Shown one piece after another: positions 48,284-61,315 of a DNA stretch of 64,000 bases; position 1 is the stretch's first letter; the number at the start of each line of letters is the position of its first letter. Under the pieces are notes generated by a model. The model saw only the letters and a program-made list of their open reading frames with translations. It was not told the origin of the DNA and did not search any database. Source of the stretch: Symbiodinium sp. CCMP2592 (taxonomy: Eukaryota; Sar; Dinophyceae; Suessiales; Symbiodiniaceae); the NCBI GenBank assembly GCA_905221615.1, contig CAJNDT010005925.1, positions 1 to 64,000 of the forward strand, in the 5' to 3' direction. The position numbers and the translations under genes were made by a program.

Positions 48284-48426
48284 CTACGTGGGAGGGTCGG
48301 AGGACTTAATGAGTAGGTATTAAGTAGACTTATAAGTACCCCAAACAGGGAACCTACTTGAGGATATGATACTTACAAGTCTGTAAGAATAAGTACCGTT
48401 TATCCCCCCACCCTCCAAGTACGTAG
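48284..48426. mobile_element. Hairpin element, type A copy 7
   Basis: The outermost bases CTACGTGGGAGGGTCGGAGG and CCCCACCCTCCAAGTACGTA pair. The interior has ACTTATAAGTACC and ACTTACAAGTCTGTAAG. Confidence 0.65.
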
Positions 48427-49620
48427 GAACTTCGTTTTGAAGCGTGATATAGCGCATCACTGAACGTTTAGGTGCCCGGGCAAGATTTAGGGTAGCCCCT
48501 CCATTCTGGAGTAAACCTTAAATCGCATCTGTGATTTATGAGTTGAGATACCTTTAAAACCCAAAACCCCAAAAACTAAACCTCCGACCCCAGAACCCTA
48601 TCTACTAAACCCCTAGAACCTGAGTTAAGGTCTGCTGGAGTCTCTGAGTAGGGCGAGAAGAGTTTCGGCCGAAGTACTCGAATTTCGTTGCAGTGGTCTA
48701 CGTTTGTCGACATGCTATAACTGCCGCTGTGCCAGGACCCCCCCAGGGCCCTTTAATAGAGTCCTTATGGCTCTTAATAGTGTGTATTCGCGGTACATTA
48801 GAGGGTAGTCGGGGGGTCTAGGTGATGTCGGCAGGGGATATTCTGACCACGGCTGGGAAGATGGGGGTGCTTAGGAAAGAGTCGCTACTTGCAAGATTCT
48901 GCAAGATGTCGCAAATAAATTAATGACGGCTATGGTCTCTGCATGTTTCGACTAAAGTGTTCTTTTCGAACTATGCTAAACCAGCACTAGTGCAGCAACA
49001 TTCCCAACACCTTCCTACTTCTGATTGCGTGTGCATTGGGCCGACCCAGGAGCCTTCAACCAAGGAGACTGGCGGTCTGATGCTGCAACCGAGACGCGCT
49101 CATCTGAAAGAGCACCTCCTCATCCGTGTCCGTCTCATCGCAGGTTTGGCCAGAACATGGTGACTCGTCATCCTCGTCAGGGCCGTTCCTCCCACTAAAT
49201 ACATTCATTTTGGGGTGTTTAAAAGCTTCGCATTGTGAACACCATCCTGGCATACCGACTTGCCGTCAGCCTGGGTGAAATCATAGTTGTGGGTCAAAGT
49301 ATATACTCCTTGTTATGGGACTTGGACCCTTACATTAGTCCTCTTTTTTATGTACCCTCTGGCTTCTTTTCATCGGCAGTATCAAGCCCCATACACGAAA
49401 GGTTCTGATGCCACAGGGGTCTGCTCACGAACTCTGGAGTTGAAACACTGCACACCATGATCTCAGAGTCATAGTCAGACTAGAAAACACAAAATGACCT
49501 GCAGAAACAGAACGAAGCTCGAGAACAGGACGATCACAATAAGCTACAGCGCAGCAGACGTAGTGACACTGTCCATACGAACAGCAACAGTGCCCACAAG
49601 ATCAACAACGACGACGCTCG

Positions 49621-50088
49621 CTAAAAGTAGATGCAGCCTTGGTGAAGCAGTACAAGGTTGCAGAAGCGACAAGCAGGGGCGGCAGGAAGAGTGAAGTCAC
49701 TGGTAGACGTAGAACGACAACAAATGCTACGGAATGTTGGCAATATGACTATTCGTTGTCGCTGCTGCTGTCCAGCACTCCAGACACAGAGTGCTACTGC
49801 AAAGCCACACAGAAACGACACGAGCTTAAGCAAAGTAGCCCACTCCGCCATGGACAGAGAGGTCGTCGATAGCATCAGCAGCACCTTCTTCAGTGATTCT
49901 TTTTTGGTGTCCGCATGCAACGTCGGTCTCGCGGCACGGGAGTTAGAGGATTCTGTGCTTGGCAAGATTAGCTTGTTGCCCACTCGCCGTGTCATTGGGA
50001 AGATTGGATTCGGCGGTTCTGGCATCGGCTTGCCGTGGGCAATCGTGGCAGTATTGGTAGTAGTAGAAGTAGTCGTAGTCGCAGAAGT
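49621..50088. other. Spacer left of the triplet array
   Basis: This is unique sequence. Open frames on both strands run from here into the array, but those frames are created by the triplet repeat. Confidence 0.4.
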
Positions 50089-50595
<507 letters not shown>

Positions 50596-51120
50596 GGTAG
50601 TAGTAGTGCGAGCTGTAACAGTTGACAACAACACTTTTAGCTGTTTGATTGTTGCTCCCCATATTCCTTACAATGATTGCTGCGAAGCTTGCCCATGAAA
50701 TTCGTAGGACCCCGTGATCACTGCATCCTTCTTGACCACTCCAAGTCAACAGCTGAGGCTGCGGCCATCATAAGTCTGTTGAAGACTTGCGCCATGGTTG
50801 GTGACGGTTCAGTGGTATCAAGGATAGTATAGAACGTGGACCGGCAAGCTTGAGCCAAGGCCATTTAGGATCAGTGCGTCTGGGATCATTATAAACTCCA
50901 GTGTAGGCATTCGAATGATGAGGCCGCGGTGAGGCCCCTACTTGTATCTAGTACCTAGAAAGCAGCAAGCCTGAGGAGGCTAGGCTGTGACTCTGGAGCT
51001 CGTTGTCTCTACTCTCTAACCTTGGATGGTTCAACGCTAAGGATTTTACCGCTTGCCAGGGAATAGCAGCGAATAGCAGCCAAGACTCTAAAGACCAAAG
51101 ACCCCAAACACCACACCTAA

Positions 51121-51199
51121 TGGTCCAAGTAGTCCTTATTTATGGCTTTTGGTACCTCATGCCATAAAGTCCCTTAATATGGAGTACTGGGACCTCTGC
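51121..51199. mobile_element. Hairpin element, type B copy 3
   Basis: GGTCCAAGTAGTCCTTATTT at the left is identical to the copy at 27557 over about 22 bases; the right arm is GGAGTACTGGGACCTCTG. Confidence 0.65.
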
Positions 51200-54100
51200 A
51201 CCTCCCCAAACGTAACCTTAAACTCTAAACACCAACGCCTCATGAAAATCACTGAAACAACAACACGGACCTGCGGGGCTCTCGTTCCACCAGGACACAG
51301 CGCACCCCGGGGCAGCACCTGGTGCAGCTATGGCATTTAGGGTTTAGGGTGTGGGGTTTAGGGTGTTCAGCTTTCTTCTTTGTAGGAGGTGGGATTTGGA
51401 GCTGAACCCCAGAAACTAAACCTCCACTAGAACCAAACCGTATAAACGGTGTGAAGACTTACAGCCCCGACAAGGTTCTGGAGTATCCGGGCTGGTTGGG
51501 TGAAAGTAGCCTTAGGAGAAAGGGGTTTGGGGGTTTTGGGGCTTTGGGCCTAAACCCTAAACCCGACTGGAGGGTTTCTTGGTGCAGGGTAACTTCTAGC
51601 ATTAAGCACGTACCCTAACCACATAAACCGGACCTTTTCAGGGTTCTTGGGATTCAGGTACAGCGAACGAAATTATTGAGTAATGCTTTCGGAATGTGTC
51701 GGGAATCCAGGCATCAGGATACCAGGTGTGACAGTGACAGAAGTTTTGGTGCACGGAAAGATGTTGAATGATAAAGCTTGCTAAACTGATCTAGATGGCG
51801 CGACGACCACCTCGACTGCACGCAAATTAACTGCTCTTAAAAGGGTTACAGTCAGTATTGCTAAACGTTTTGATGACGCTTGATTTCAGTACTCTAATCA
51901 CTAATCCTTGCTAACGACAAGCTGCTCAAGCGCGGCAGCTGCCAAACCGCCTTTGCCCGAGCCGTACTCCACAAGGACCACCTTGCGATGTGCTGGGCAT
52001 AGTTCGCGCACCAGAGAAATCAAAACGACACTCCAAATCGGATATTGTAGACCCCTCTTTAGAGGCTTGGTGGGCTTGCCCCTGAACCCCGAACCCTCGC
52101 CCTAAACCCTAAAAACTCCAAACCCTAACCCCCTCGGCATGGGGCTTAGCATCACGGCGATTTCTTAAATTTCGGCGTACAATCACGCGGCCAAACGTGC
52201 CGTGGGGTCTGCGAGATCCGCCATCCTCAGGTCAAAGGAAAGGATTTGCTCTGACACATTTACGTGGCGCTGCCACTACTTTCAAGCATGTGTATTGAGG
52301 CTTGCATAAAACGTGGACGTAGCCTAGCGATGCTTTGCGCACATCTTGTACAGCGCATTTATGCCAAAGGGGAACCTTGCTTTAGCGTTCGATGGTCTCT
52401 TGAACATCAAGGCTTTGATCTTTTGTCTTGCGAACCTACTACTTGCATTTCATCGTGAGGTCGCTCGGTTTCCGAAACTCCTAAACCCTGCACACTGAAT
52501 GGGAAAGGAGGCGGGTCATGCCGGGATCTGGACAAAACCGGGCTCACTCGAAGTTCCACCCCGCACGTAACAAAGCATTTCCGGGACTGTGTCTGTGATG
52601 ACCGGCAAGTTAGACCAAAATCCTTACAAATCAAGAAAAAATCAAGAAAAATAAAACCAACAAGCCCACATAAGGCGCAATGCACTGTAATCGAAGGAAG
52701 CCCTATAAAACCACAACATCAAGGCCACAATTCCCTCGTCCGGCCTCCTCGCGTGCCGTGGCCTTGCTCAGAAGCCCTGCCTAGACCAAGAGACAAGACG
52801 GTGTAGTATCAGGGGTTTCATTTGCCATCACCATGAAGATACCATACTACTGTAGTGCTAGTTCTCAGTTCAATGGGCTTACAGTTTCAAAGTTTAGCAC
52901 TGAGAGCATTCGGGTAACTTGGATCTGGCGCTAGTCTTGGACTTTAGGCTGGAACCGCAAACCCTCAAATCTCTTAACCCCCAGGCCCTAAACCCTGAAA
53001 GCAACTCTAGCATTCAGAGCCCCACCTAAAACTCTATGGAACGCTTAAAGATCCCTTATAGGAGCCCTGCACAAAGGAACCGTAAACCGTCCTAAACCCC
53101 CAATGAAACCCAAATTCTAAACCCTGAACCCAAACCCCAAACCCTGAACCCTAAACCCAAACTCTAAACTCAAACCCCAGACCCTGAGCCCTAACCCTAA
53201 ACAGGTGCTAGGGATCGGCCTGCACCATGAGCTCCGCCAAGGCTTGGTTCTGGACCTCGTGCTTTTCCTGGGCTCTGAAGGTCTTTTTGATTTTTTGGGG
53301 GTTCAATATTGTAAGGGTTTAGGTTCAGGTTTTAGCTTTTAGGTTTTAGGGTTGGGAGCGGGGAGGGTTCCCTTAAAGGAACCCGTAGGGTTCCTTCAAT
53401 GGGTCCATTCATGGCCAGGAGTTCCTTCAAGGGTCTTTGGCCTTTGGAGTCGGGTTGCAAGTGCTTGGATGGGTAGCTGCCGGACCCCATACTTGGTGAT
53501 GAGTATGTAACAGTGCTCATCCATGAGACCATGAAGGACATCTACATACATCCGAAAGTGCCACGAAAATCACTATAACATTGCTCTGATGATCCTGCCG
53601 TCAATCAGAATAAGTAGCAATATTCCCTCGCGGCTCTTCTTGCTGTAACAGCAGAATAGACCCCAAACCTCATTTTCTATTTTCGAGCATGAAGGCACAG
53701 CTGCAGCCCCTTAATACAGGGGCCTCACAATTGGAATAGGGTTTTGGGGTAAATTATATTAGGATCATAAGATCATAATAAGGAACCACCAAAAATTATA
53801 AAGGCCACTATAATAGGGAATGTGCCAAGGACGGCAGGGTCCATTAATTTAACCACGGCGCTGCATGCGCTAAGCCGGCTCCGTCCGTGACGACAGATCG
53901 TGCCAAAAGCTCCTCTCGGTGCGGCATGAACTGCTTAACGAGTATATAGTATCTCTGCACACCCCACACCCTGTGGACTAAAATCCGCGCAGCTTTGCCC
54001 ATTCCGAATTCGCAAACCTTGCACAGCGAAACCCTGACTTCCAAAACCCCAAGTTCTAAAATCAAAACCCTTAGCCCCAAATTCTAAAACCAATCCGCAT

Positions 54101-55122
54101 GAGCAATGCTACCGTGCCACACCCAGAGAGGCTGAGCCCTAAAACATTTGCGCTAGAGTCGACGTTTGGGGCTTCAGGTGTGTCATTTCGACTGGGGCTC
54201 TCATGAAGAATTTTTCCGGCTTTTCGATCGGCCGACTCAGAAAGCTGCCCCACACGATAGCTGAGCCGTCTAGATCCGTCTAGTGTAGGGGCCTCGATAA
54301 CTAAAATAATTAGGGTTTTGAGGGCGGTATATTATAATTACGACATTTGGCAATAAGTAGAGTTGGTAGCTATTTGGGGCCCTATCGAGATTATGAGGGC
54401 TTAGGGTGTCCTCTGGCGAGAAGCTTGGGCCAAGAACTTCCCGCACTGCCTGCCACCGGCAAGGGTGGGATCAGACGTTACGGTGAAGCGATTATAGATG
54501 TCGGTTGGGTTTGTAGGGTTCAGGCTTGGAGAGTAGGCTTAAGAAATACCTATGCTAGAGTTGCGGTCAGCAAATTCTTACCTGTCTGTGTTGACTGACT
54601 GATGTCACAAGGCCTATCCTGCGGCTAGTAGCACTACTGATCATGCTTCAAACCCCGAATCCTTAAAGCCCCAAGCCAGGAAGCCTTGCATACGTGCTGG
54701 GCCCCAGCCTCTTCAAAACACACCGCATGCGTCATCGAATGCCGCACTCCCGAAACCCTATTAAAACCACAGTCCTATATCCCTGTGTATCCAAAGCCTT
54801 GCACCTTTTTAAAAAGACGTTAGTCGAAACCTACACCCGAAGCCTGTATCCCTAAAGCGCTATGCTTAAACGAACGACCCTCCCTCTCCCCAAATTCCCC
54901 AACCTTGTACTTCTAAGTAAACCCTAGTCAGAAAGCCCGTGCGCCTCAAACCCTCAACACCATGGCTTCCTTCAAAGATTAAACCCTAAACCTCAGCCCG
55001 CAACCCTCTTATGGTTTCCTTGAACCCTAAACCCTACAACCCCTAAATCCTAAACATCCCTGAATCCTAACCCTAAAGCCCAAAGCCCCATGGTTTTCAT
55101 ACAACGCCCCTCCCACCCTAAC

Positions 55123-55232
55123 CACTTGAAGGGTCATGGGACTTAGTAGCTGGGGTAAGTAATAACTAAGGTAACTGTAGTTAAATGTGGAACTTCTTGC
55201 CCTATACTTACCAAGTCCCATGCCCCACTACC
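55123..55232. mobile_element. Hairpin element, type A copy 8
   Basis: Left ACTTGAAGGGTCATGGGACT, right TTACCAAGTCCCATGCCCCA; the interior is short and diverged. Confidence 0.6.
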
Positions 55233-55567
55233 CAAGGCCTTCGGCCACGCAGCCTCAATCCGGGCCCTCCAGGCCAAAGCCACCCCTGGGCTTCGAAAGG
55301 TCCGGCGTTTAACTTATATAGTGCAATTGAAAGTTTCGGGGTTTAGGGTGTGGGTTTTTCGGGTGGTTTTGGGGGGATTGGGGGTTTTTATGTTGTGGGT
55401 TTTGGCGGGCTTTGGGGTTTGGGGCCTACGGGAGAACGACCAAAACAGAAAGCGCATGTTGCCCTTGTCCTTCTTCTTGTTCTAGGTTGAAGCCTTTTCG
55501 GGCTTCGCACCTTGGGGATTTACGGGTTCTAGGCTCCTTGTGTCATTTCGTGGAAAGACCTATATAC

Positions 55568-55649
55568 CCTTGGTTAGTAGGGAATGGAGGAATGGGGAAT
55601 AATTATAACTACTATTGCTACCATTCTTCCATTCCCTACTAACCAAAGG
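55568..55649. mobile_element. Hairpin element, type H
   Basis: 82 bp with 28-base arms differing at about two positions: CCTTGGTTAGTAGGGAATGG and, on the other strand, CCTTTGGTTAGTAGGGAATG, both continuing GAGGAATGG/GAAGAATGG. Confidence 0.8.
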
Positions 55650-55745
55650 TAAGAAGATCCAGGAGGAGGTTGAGGTTGGGCGGAGACCCCAAGGGCCCAA
55701 GTCCCTAATTGATCATATACTCTCCAAAATCCTAACCTGCATAGC

Positions 55746-55851
55746 TACGGCTGACGATATAAATCCTGCATTACCTTAAGGACCCTAAACCATGGGAATT
55801 ATGGCATACTTCTTCTTATGGGTAATGCAGGATTTATATCATCAACCGTAC
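55746..55851. mobile_element. Hairpin element, type G
   Basis: The inner 20 bases, GATATAAATCCTGCATTACC, are a perfect inverted repeat (55756-55775 with 55821-55840). The outer TACGGCTGAC / GTTGATGATA arms extend it to 30 bases. Confidence 0.8.
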
Positions 55852-56820
55852 TATCCTAAAACAGAGTACCTAATCATTGGGTCCTTTGGTTCCGTTGGGC
55901 CCTCGGGGAGAAGTCTATGAACTGTTGTTGGGCGGAACCCTAAACCCTAGTTACAATCCCTAACCCCTGTAGCCCCTAAACCCTAAACCCTGGGTGGTCA
56001 CTGCTACCTACTCTCCCACAGGGTCCGAGCACCGAAATAGTGAAGTTTTAGGTCCCTACTCCGAATGGTTTTTGGACCTTGAACCCCTACTATTTGGGAA
56101 TTTGGACCCCTGAGGGTCTGCTACTTAGTCTGGGATACAGGGTCTCGGACTTATCACTCGGAGCTGTTCTACAGAGTGGACCCCAGACCCTAAATCCGAA
56201 ACCCTACACCCTGGAGGTCCCCTAAAGTAGTTTGAAAACCCCACGCCACAACACATTCCCTTGCCATGTGTCCCTCGGGAGCTGTGCTGACCGGCTCCAT
56301 CGTGCTGGACGTGGAAGGCGTTGGCGGGGACTGCCTCAGCGTTTCGCAACCCCCTGTAAACACCGTGTAGGGTTTTAATATGTTTTAATTTTACACCATG
56401 GGTCCGGATCACTTTGATTTTCTGTCGGATGTTTTCGGCGGGCCTGAAGTGCTGTAAGAAAAAACCATTTACTAGTTGAGCACTTGAACCCTCCGGGCAT
56501 GCCAAAATTCCCAGAGTCCTCGTGTCGGAGTCTATGTTCAGGAATCACCTGTGATGAAAGCGTGTCATGCTGGCACCACGACTCCTGCATCTTTGGATGG
56601 AAAGCCCGTAGCCGCAGCCCTAAACCCTGAGCCCCTGGACGTTTCCCCAAACCCTAAACCCCGAAACCCCGAAACCCCCAAATCCCCAAACCCGCAAAAC
56701 CCCCAAACCCTAATCCGTGCATTCCGAGACGCTTTGCCTCCAGAGCCACCGGGGCCGGCATGTTGATCCCACGTCGAAAGAAAGGTTGGCTCTCCTTGGG
56801 CATAGGGTCTAGGGTTCTGG

Positions 56821-56940
56821 GGCATATCTCTACGGGTCCCATGTACTCACATAGCAAATCCATTGGCCTTCGAGTAATCCCCATAGAGGTACTTTAGGGC
56901 CAAAATATGTACTACTTCGGCACATGGACCCTTAGGGCAT
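56821..56940. mobile_element. Hairpin element, type F copy 3
   Basis: The right half (GGTACTTTAGGGCCAAAATA, then CACATGGACCCTTAGGGC) matches copies at 37997 and 39021; the left arm is degenerate (ACGGGTCCCATGTACTC). Confidence 0.6.
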
Positions 56941-57573
56941 ATGGTTGAGTGCGGGGATCTTGGGTGCAGGGTTAAAAGGGGACCCTAATTTGAGAACTAC
57001 CCATATTTCGGTTTTGAACTGGATTCTTGTTTCAAAATTTAGTTTAAGTTACTATAATGGGGATCTAAATTGAACAACAGGGCTGAATTATGATAACTTA
57101 AATTAGATCCAGTAACAACAATGCACTTAAGACTTGGCCTGCTGGTTGCGGCTGCCCAAAAAGGGACCCTAGTTTAGAAACCTGCCCATATGGTTGAGTG
57201 TGGGGGGTTTACGATTTCGGGACTATGGCAGGTTTACCTCGTTGTACACTTAGCTCATAGGTGCCTTTGTTGTAGGCTGTGGGGTTTGGGGTTGAGGATT
57301 CAGTCTAATGCTTCATTTGCGATGTGGGGTTTTGGAGTGTTCCTCGGCATGCAAAGATCTGGCATTGGACGTGCTGACATGTCTGTTGAAAGAGGTTGAA
57401 TTGTAGTCTAGAAATCCGGGTGAACAGCAACATGTCGTTTTTTCGCACGGCTTGCAATGATCTCGCGAGCGGATGCTGCAGGCATTTGCCCGTATCGACA
57501 ATCGCCCAAGAAAGAACCCGGGAAACAAAGGTTGGCTGAGGCTTCCAATGAAAACACTGAAGCCGAAGTTAGT

Positions 57574-57585
57574 GCTACTACTAGT

Positions 57586-57660
<75 letters not shown>

Positions 57661-57679
57661 GCTACTGCTACTGCTACTG

Positions 57680-57743
<64 letters not shown>
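57574..57743. repeat. (CTA)n trinucleotide array
   Basis: About 56 CTA units with a central GCTACT-type interruption (about 57660-57681). It is the same motif class as the (AGT)n array 7 kb upstream, in the opposite orientation. Poly-Leu, poly-Thr and poly-Val frames are artefacts. Confidence 0.9.
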
Positions 57744-58667
57744 ATCTACATCATACCCGGTACCAGACTGCAAGACCTTAAACGTTAAACCCGAGACCAA
57801 ACCATAAGCCCTAGGAGGACTTCAAAGCTGCCAAACACCCCACAGACTTCCAGGTTCCCCAGTAGCCCCTTAATTGCAAGGGTAGCCTTTTTCCTACCAC
57901 ATGGTTTTACGAAGGGAGCCCTCAAAGAAAAAAGGCAAACAAATACTACTCGGGAATCTAGACCCGTTAGGATCCTACATACACTTTCTAGTCTTTCTAG
58001 CCTTTCCCAAACTCCAAATCAGCTGACGGAAGCCCGGATTTCTTGTGGTAGGCCGGGCTGATCCAATAAGTACGTACTTGGGTTTAGGACACGGCCGCAG
58101 GAAAGTACTTTGGGGGACCCTCAAGACAGGCTACTGCTCCCATGTACTGACGGCACGGGAACTGAGCTTTTAGCTGGGCTAACAGGGAACAACTCAGGGA
58201 ACAATGGCCAGGGCTGCTTTCTGCGGCGTAGTGCTCACGATTTCTGACCTCTGAACCATGAACCGTTTTGACCGCTCCCTCTGTGCCAAGAGGCCACCAC
58301 ACTCTGATCGCGCACCTGCCATGGAAGGCTCTTGGGGCTTCTAGGTCTACGGCTAGGATGCAGGTGTAAAGTACCCCTTCCAGTTTCCAAACCGACCCAA
58401 CAAAACCCACGTACAAGGTTGCGTCGTTATCCTGCATCTTGTCGCTGGTTTCGGGTTCCGCGTGACACCCGTGTCGAACCTCTATGTAACCTCAGTTGCA
58501 CCAGAAAGTGGTTCCACAGGGACCCGTGCCTGATCGACCACGAACTTTCTATTCCAACCCTCAACAAGCCCTAAACTGCTAAACCCTAAACTCCCATAGT
58601 CTACAATCAAGACTCCAAGCTCAAAGCAAACCTAAAGCGCCGTCGTTCACAAGCACAACCCCCTCAA

Positions 58668-58785
58668 CCCTAAACCCCAAACCCTGAGCACTTAAACCCA
58701 AAACCCCGAAACCCTAAACCCTTAAACCCTAAACCCCAAACCCTGAGCACTTAAACCCTAAACCCCGAAACCCTAAACCCCTAAA
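58668..58785. repeat. 59-bp tandem duplication of telomere-like sequence
   Basis: Two adjacent 59-base copies (58668-58726 and 58727-58785) both begin CCCTAAACCCCAAACCCTGA and contain GCACTTAAACCC. They differ at two positions only. Confidence 0.9.
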
Positions 58786-59576
58786 TAACCCTAAACCCCT
58801 CAACCCTGAACCCTTAACCCCAAAACCGTGGACCGACACGAGCCAATCTCTGCCTTGGTGCAGATCTTCAGATGCTGCTTCAAACCTAGGATTTAGGTTG
58901 AGGGATTTAGGGCTTCAGGTTTGAGGTTAGGGATGGTTAGGGCTTTGGAGTTTATGGTCTTTCGGGCTGTGGGCTTAGACTTCGTTTAGGGCTTCACCGG
59001 CTTTTGGGGCGCAAGGGCCCTGAAAGCGAAGAGCCGATTCTAGACCCTGGTGCTTGAGCGGTCTGTATGTTTGGGATTATGGATTATGGACGCCACTGTT
59101 TAAGTTGCCTGAAGGAAGGAGTTGCGAGACTTCCAAGGTAGGTCTTGTGCTCTATGCAAAGTCTACCCGGGTACCTCTGCTGTGGCAGCCCTGACCCTAG
59201 ACACGAAACAAACACTAATGTCGCCAAACCCAATAGCCCGAACACGAACAACAAGCAACCCAGAATTGATTACTCAAGACCAATGAAGCGTGAAGTCGCG
59301 CTACTGGCACTAAATGTGGTCGCCCCTTTCCGAGATTATATCTATATACACATATATATATATATATATATATATATGTAGATGGTCATGCAATATACAT
59401 ATGGATACAAACCAAATTCAAGGCAATAATCTCTAATCAACATCTTTGAAAGGCATCCACAGCGCCCCAAAATTCTCCCTCAAATCCGGAAGTGTATAAG
59501 GAAAGGAGCGTTTTTCGAACACCGTGTGGTTCGGGTCCAGCGGACACGGGATTCGCGCGCCGTTCCTGCGAGAGGA

Positions 59577-59670
59577 TACCACTATGGGCTATTAGACCCT
59601 AAAGATCCCTATTAGGACCCTATTAAGGGTAGATTAAGGTACCCATAAGGTCTAATAGCCCATAGTGGTA
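59577..59670. mobile_element. Hairpin element, type I
   Basis: 94 bp with perfect 22-base ends, TACCACTATGGGCTATTAGA plus CC, and the exact complement at 59649-59670. TA is at both outer ends. Confidence 0.85.
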
Positions 59671-61231
59671 CCCGATCAGGGTTGCGAGAATCAGTCGCAG
59701 GGAAACTCCAGCCAGCTTTTTCGGCGGGTCGAGCAGTCGCATGGAATCTCAAGGAGTGACAAACCACAACCCTAAACCCTAAACAATTAACCCTAAACCA
59801 CAAACCCTAAACCACACGTCCAAGCCAGAACTCATTCAGCTGCAGTCCTGCCCTCGTCGGCATTCTCTTGGTGTGCTCCACACATTGCCTCTGCTGAGGG
59901 TATTTACAGGGGTTACGTTTAGGGTTTACAGGGGCTTAGGGCTTAGGGTTTAGAGTTACGGTTACGGTTAGGATTGGGGGCTCAGTGTAGGGCCCTGGAA
60001 ACTCCAACCTCTGAGCCCCTAAAGGACAAGGCGCACACCATGTAGATACATCGAGCCGGAAGAGAATGTAGATGGGGGTTTCCGCAAATTTGGGGTACTT
60101 TTTTGGGGGGGTCCTTATCATAAGGATCCTACTATTTCTGGTCTTATACTCGGGCCCTCTATTTTCGGAAACTCCCAACCAAATCTCAAGCACCTGTAGG
60201 AAAGAGCATGGGCCTGCCATTTCATTCATCAGGCAGGATGACCTGATCAAGGTGATCTCACCTGAAGGAACAAGACAAACAAAGCAATCCCCAACACTAA
60301 GCCCCCATCCAAATTCCAAAATCTTTGGTGCTATAGCAGAAAAATGCCAAGATGCGACTGAACCTTCATGGATTAGCTACAACTGCAACTGAACTACTTA
60401 TCTTCCGAATTATCGCCCTCAGAGCAAAACCTCTACATGTCCCTGGATGTTCCACTACTGCTGAAGAAGACGAGCGGCGCTTCCCGGAAGAACAGGAAAG
60501 CGGCAACGCCGGCCCTTGTTGGGCACGACATAAGCACCTCAGAGCAGAACAGTGTCCTCTCTTCTTGAATTCGTCTTGAAGGTTGAAAACCATGGCCCCT
60601 GCCCATGCACTAGAATGTGTCCTGAAAAACACCGATGGCCTACTCTGTCCTGGATGCGAAGATGACCCCCCTCCCCCCAAAAAAATAAACAAGGCCCCAA
60701 ACACTCAAGCTCCAACAAAAGTCTTGCCCTGAACTCCCAGGACCTAGACACCAAGATCCAAAGACTAAACCCGGAATGCCATTCCAAAATCATAAATGAT
60801 ACATCTGACATCTGAGCGACGCCCAAATTCAAATTTCTACATCCGAAACCTGGACCCTAAATCTACCTGTACACTGAATAACCTACCTTTTTAAGGCCAT
60901 GTAGAAGGATTAAATCCTTGTATACACGTCCACTAAAAGGCGGTAAATCTAAACCCTGTAGTCCAAGCCCGGGAGCAACGGGTAATCTCTGCGGGTGGTG
61001 GTGGCAGCACAGCAGCTGTTGCCATGCCCTGTCCAGCTCGGTAAGAACCCCTAAAAACCTTGACAGCAGAACTTAAACCTGACGGTTTAGGGGTTTAGGG
61101 CTTCATGAACCTGAAACCCTATAAACTCTATAACACCAAACACTCCTAAACCCTAAATTCTAGAGGGATTTTAGCTTGCCGGCGAAGAGTGTGGGGGGCC
61201 TTAAGGGTTCAAAGCCGAGCGCGGTGGTTCT

Positions 61232-61315
61232 TACCTAAACCCCCCAAAAGTAAGTAAAATAATGGCCCAATACCTATAAAAGGCTATTATTCTACATACT
61301 TTGGGGGTCCAGGTA
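61232..61315. mobile_element. Hairpin element, type J
   Basis: 84 bp: TACCTAAACCCCCCAAAAGT on the left and TACCTGGACCCCCAAAGTAT on the opposite strand at the right, continuing AATAATGGCC / AATAATAGCC. TA is at both ends. Confidence 0.75.

Larger units (their letters stand above)
44461..49620. repeat. Telomere-like mosaic with unique stretches
   Basis: TTTAGGG pieces lie at 45.59 and 46.37-46.45 kb; CCCTAAA pieces at 45.18, 48.0-48.2 and 48.55-48.62 kb. Unique sequence lies at 47.3-47.95 and 48.85-49.6 kb. A minus-strand frame near 49056-49253 has an acidic stretch (DETDTDEE) that could be an old exon, but nothing supports it further. Confidence 0.55.
50641..57570. repeat. Telomere-like mosaic, mainly CCCTAAA on + strand
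   Basis: Dense CCCTAAA-type tracts lie at 52.09-52.13, 52.97-53.2, 54.65-55.08 and 56.62-56.72 kb; TTTAGGG pieces at 51.34-51.37, 53.31-53.36 and 55.34-55.43 kb. A direct repeat, CATATGGTTGAGTG[C/T]GGGG, flanks 56.94-57.2 kb. No gene is supported. Confidence 0.6.

Noticed and set aside
57408..57807. Frames of 102-130 codons with poly-Val, poly-Thr or poly-Leu
   Set aside because: Produced by the (CTA)n array; flanks show no exon character.
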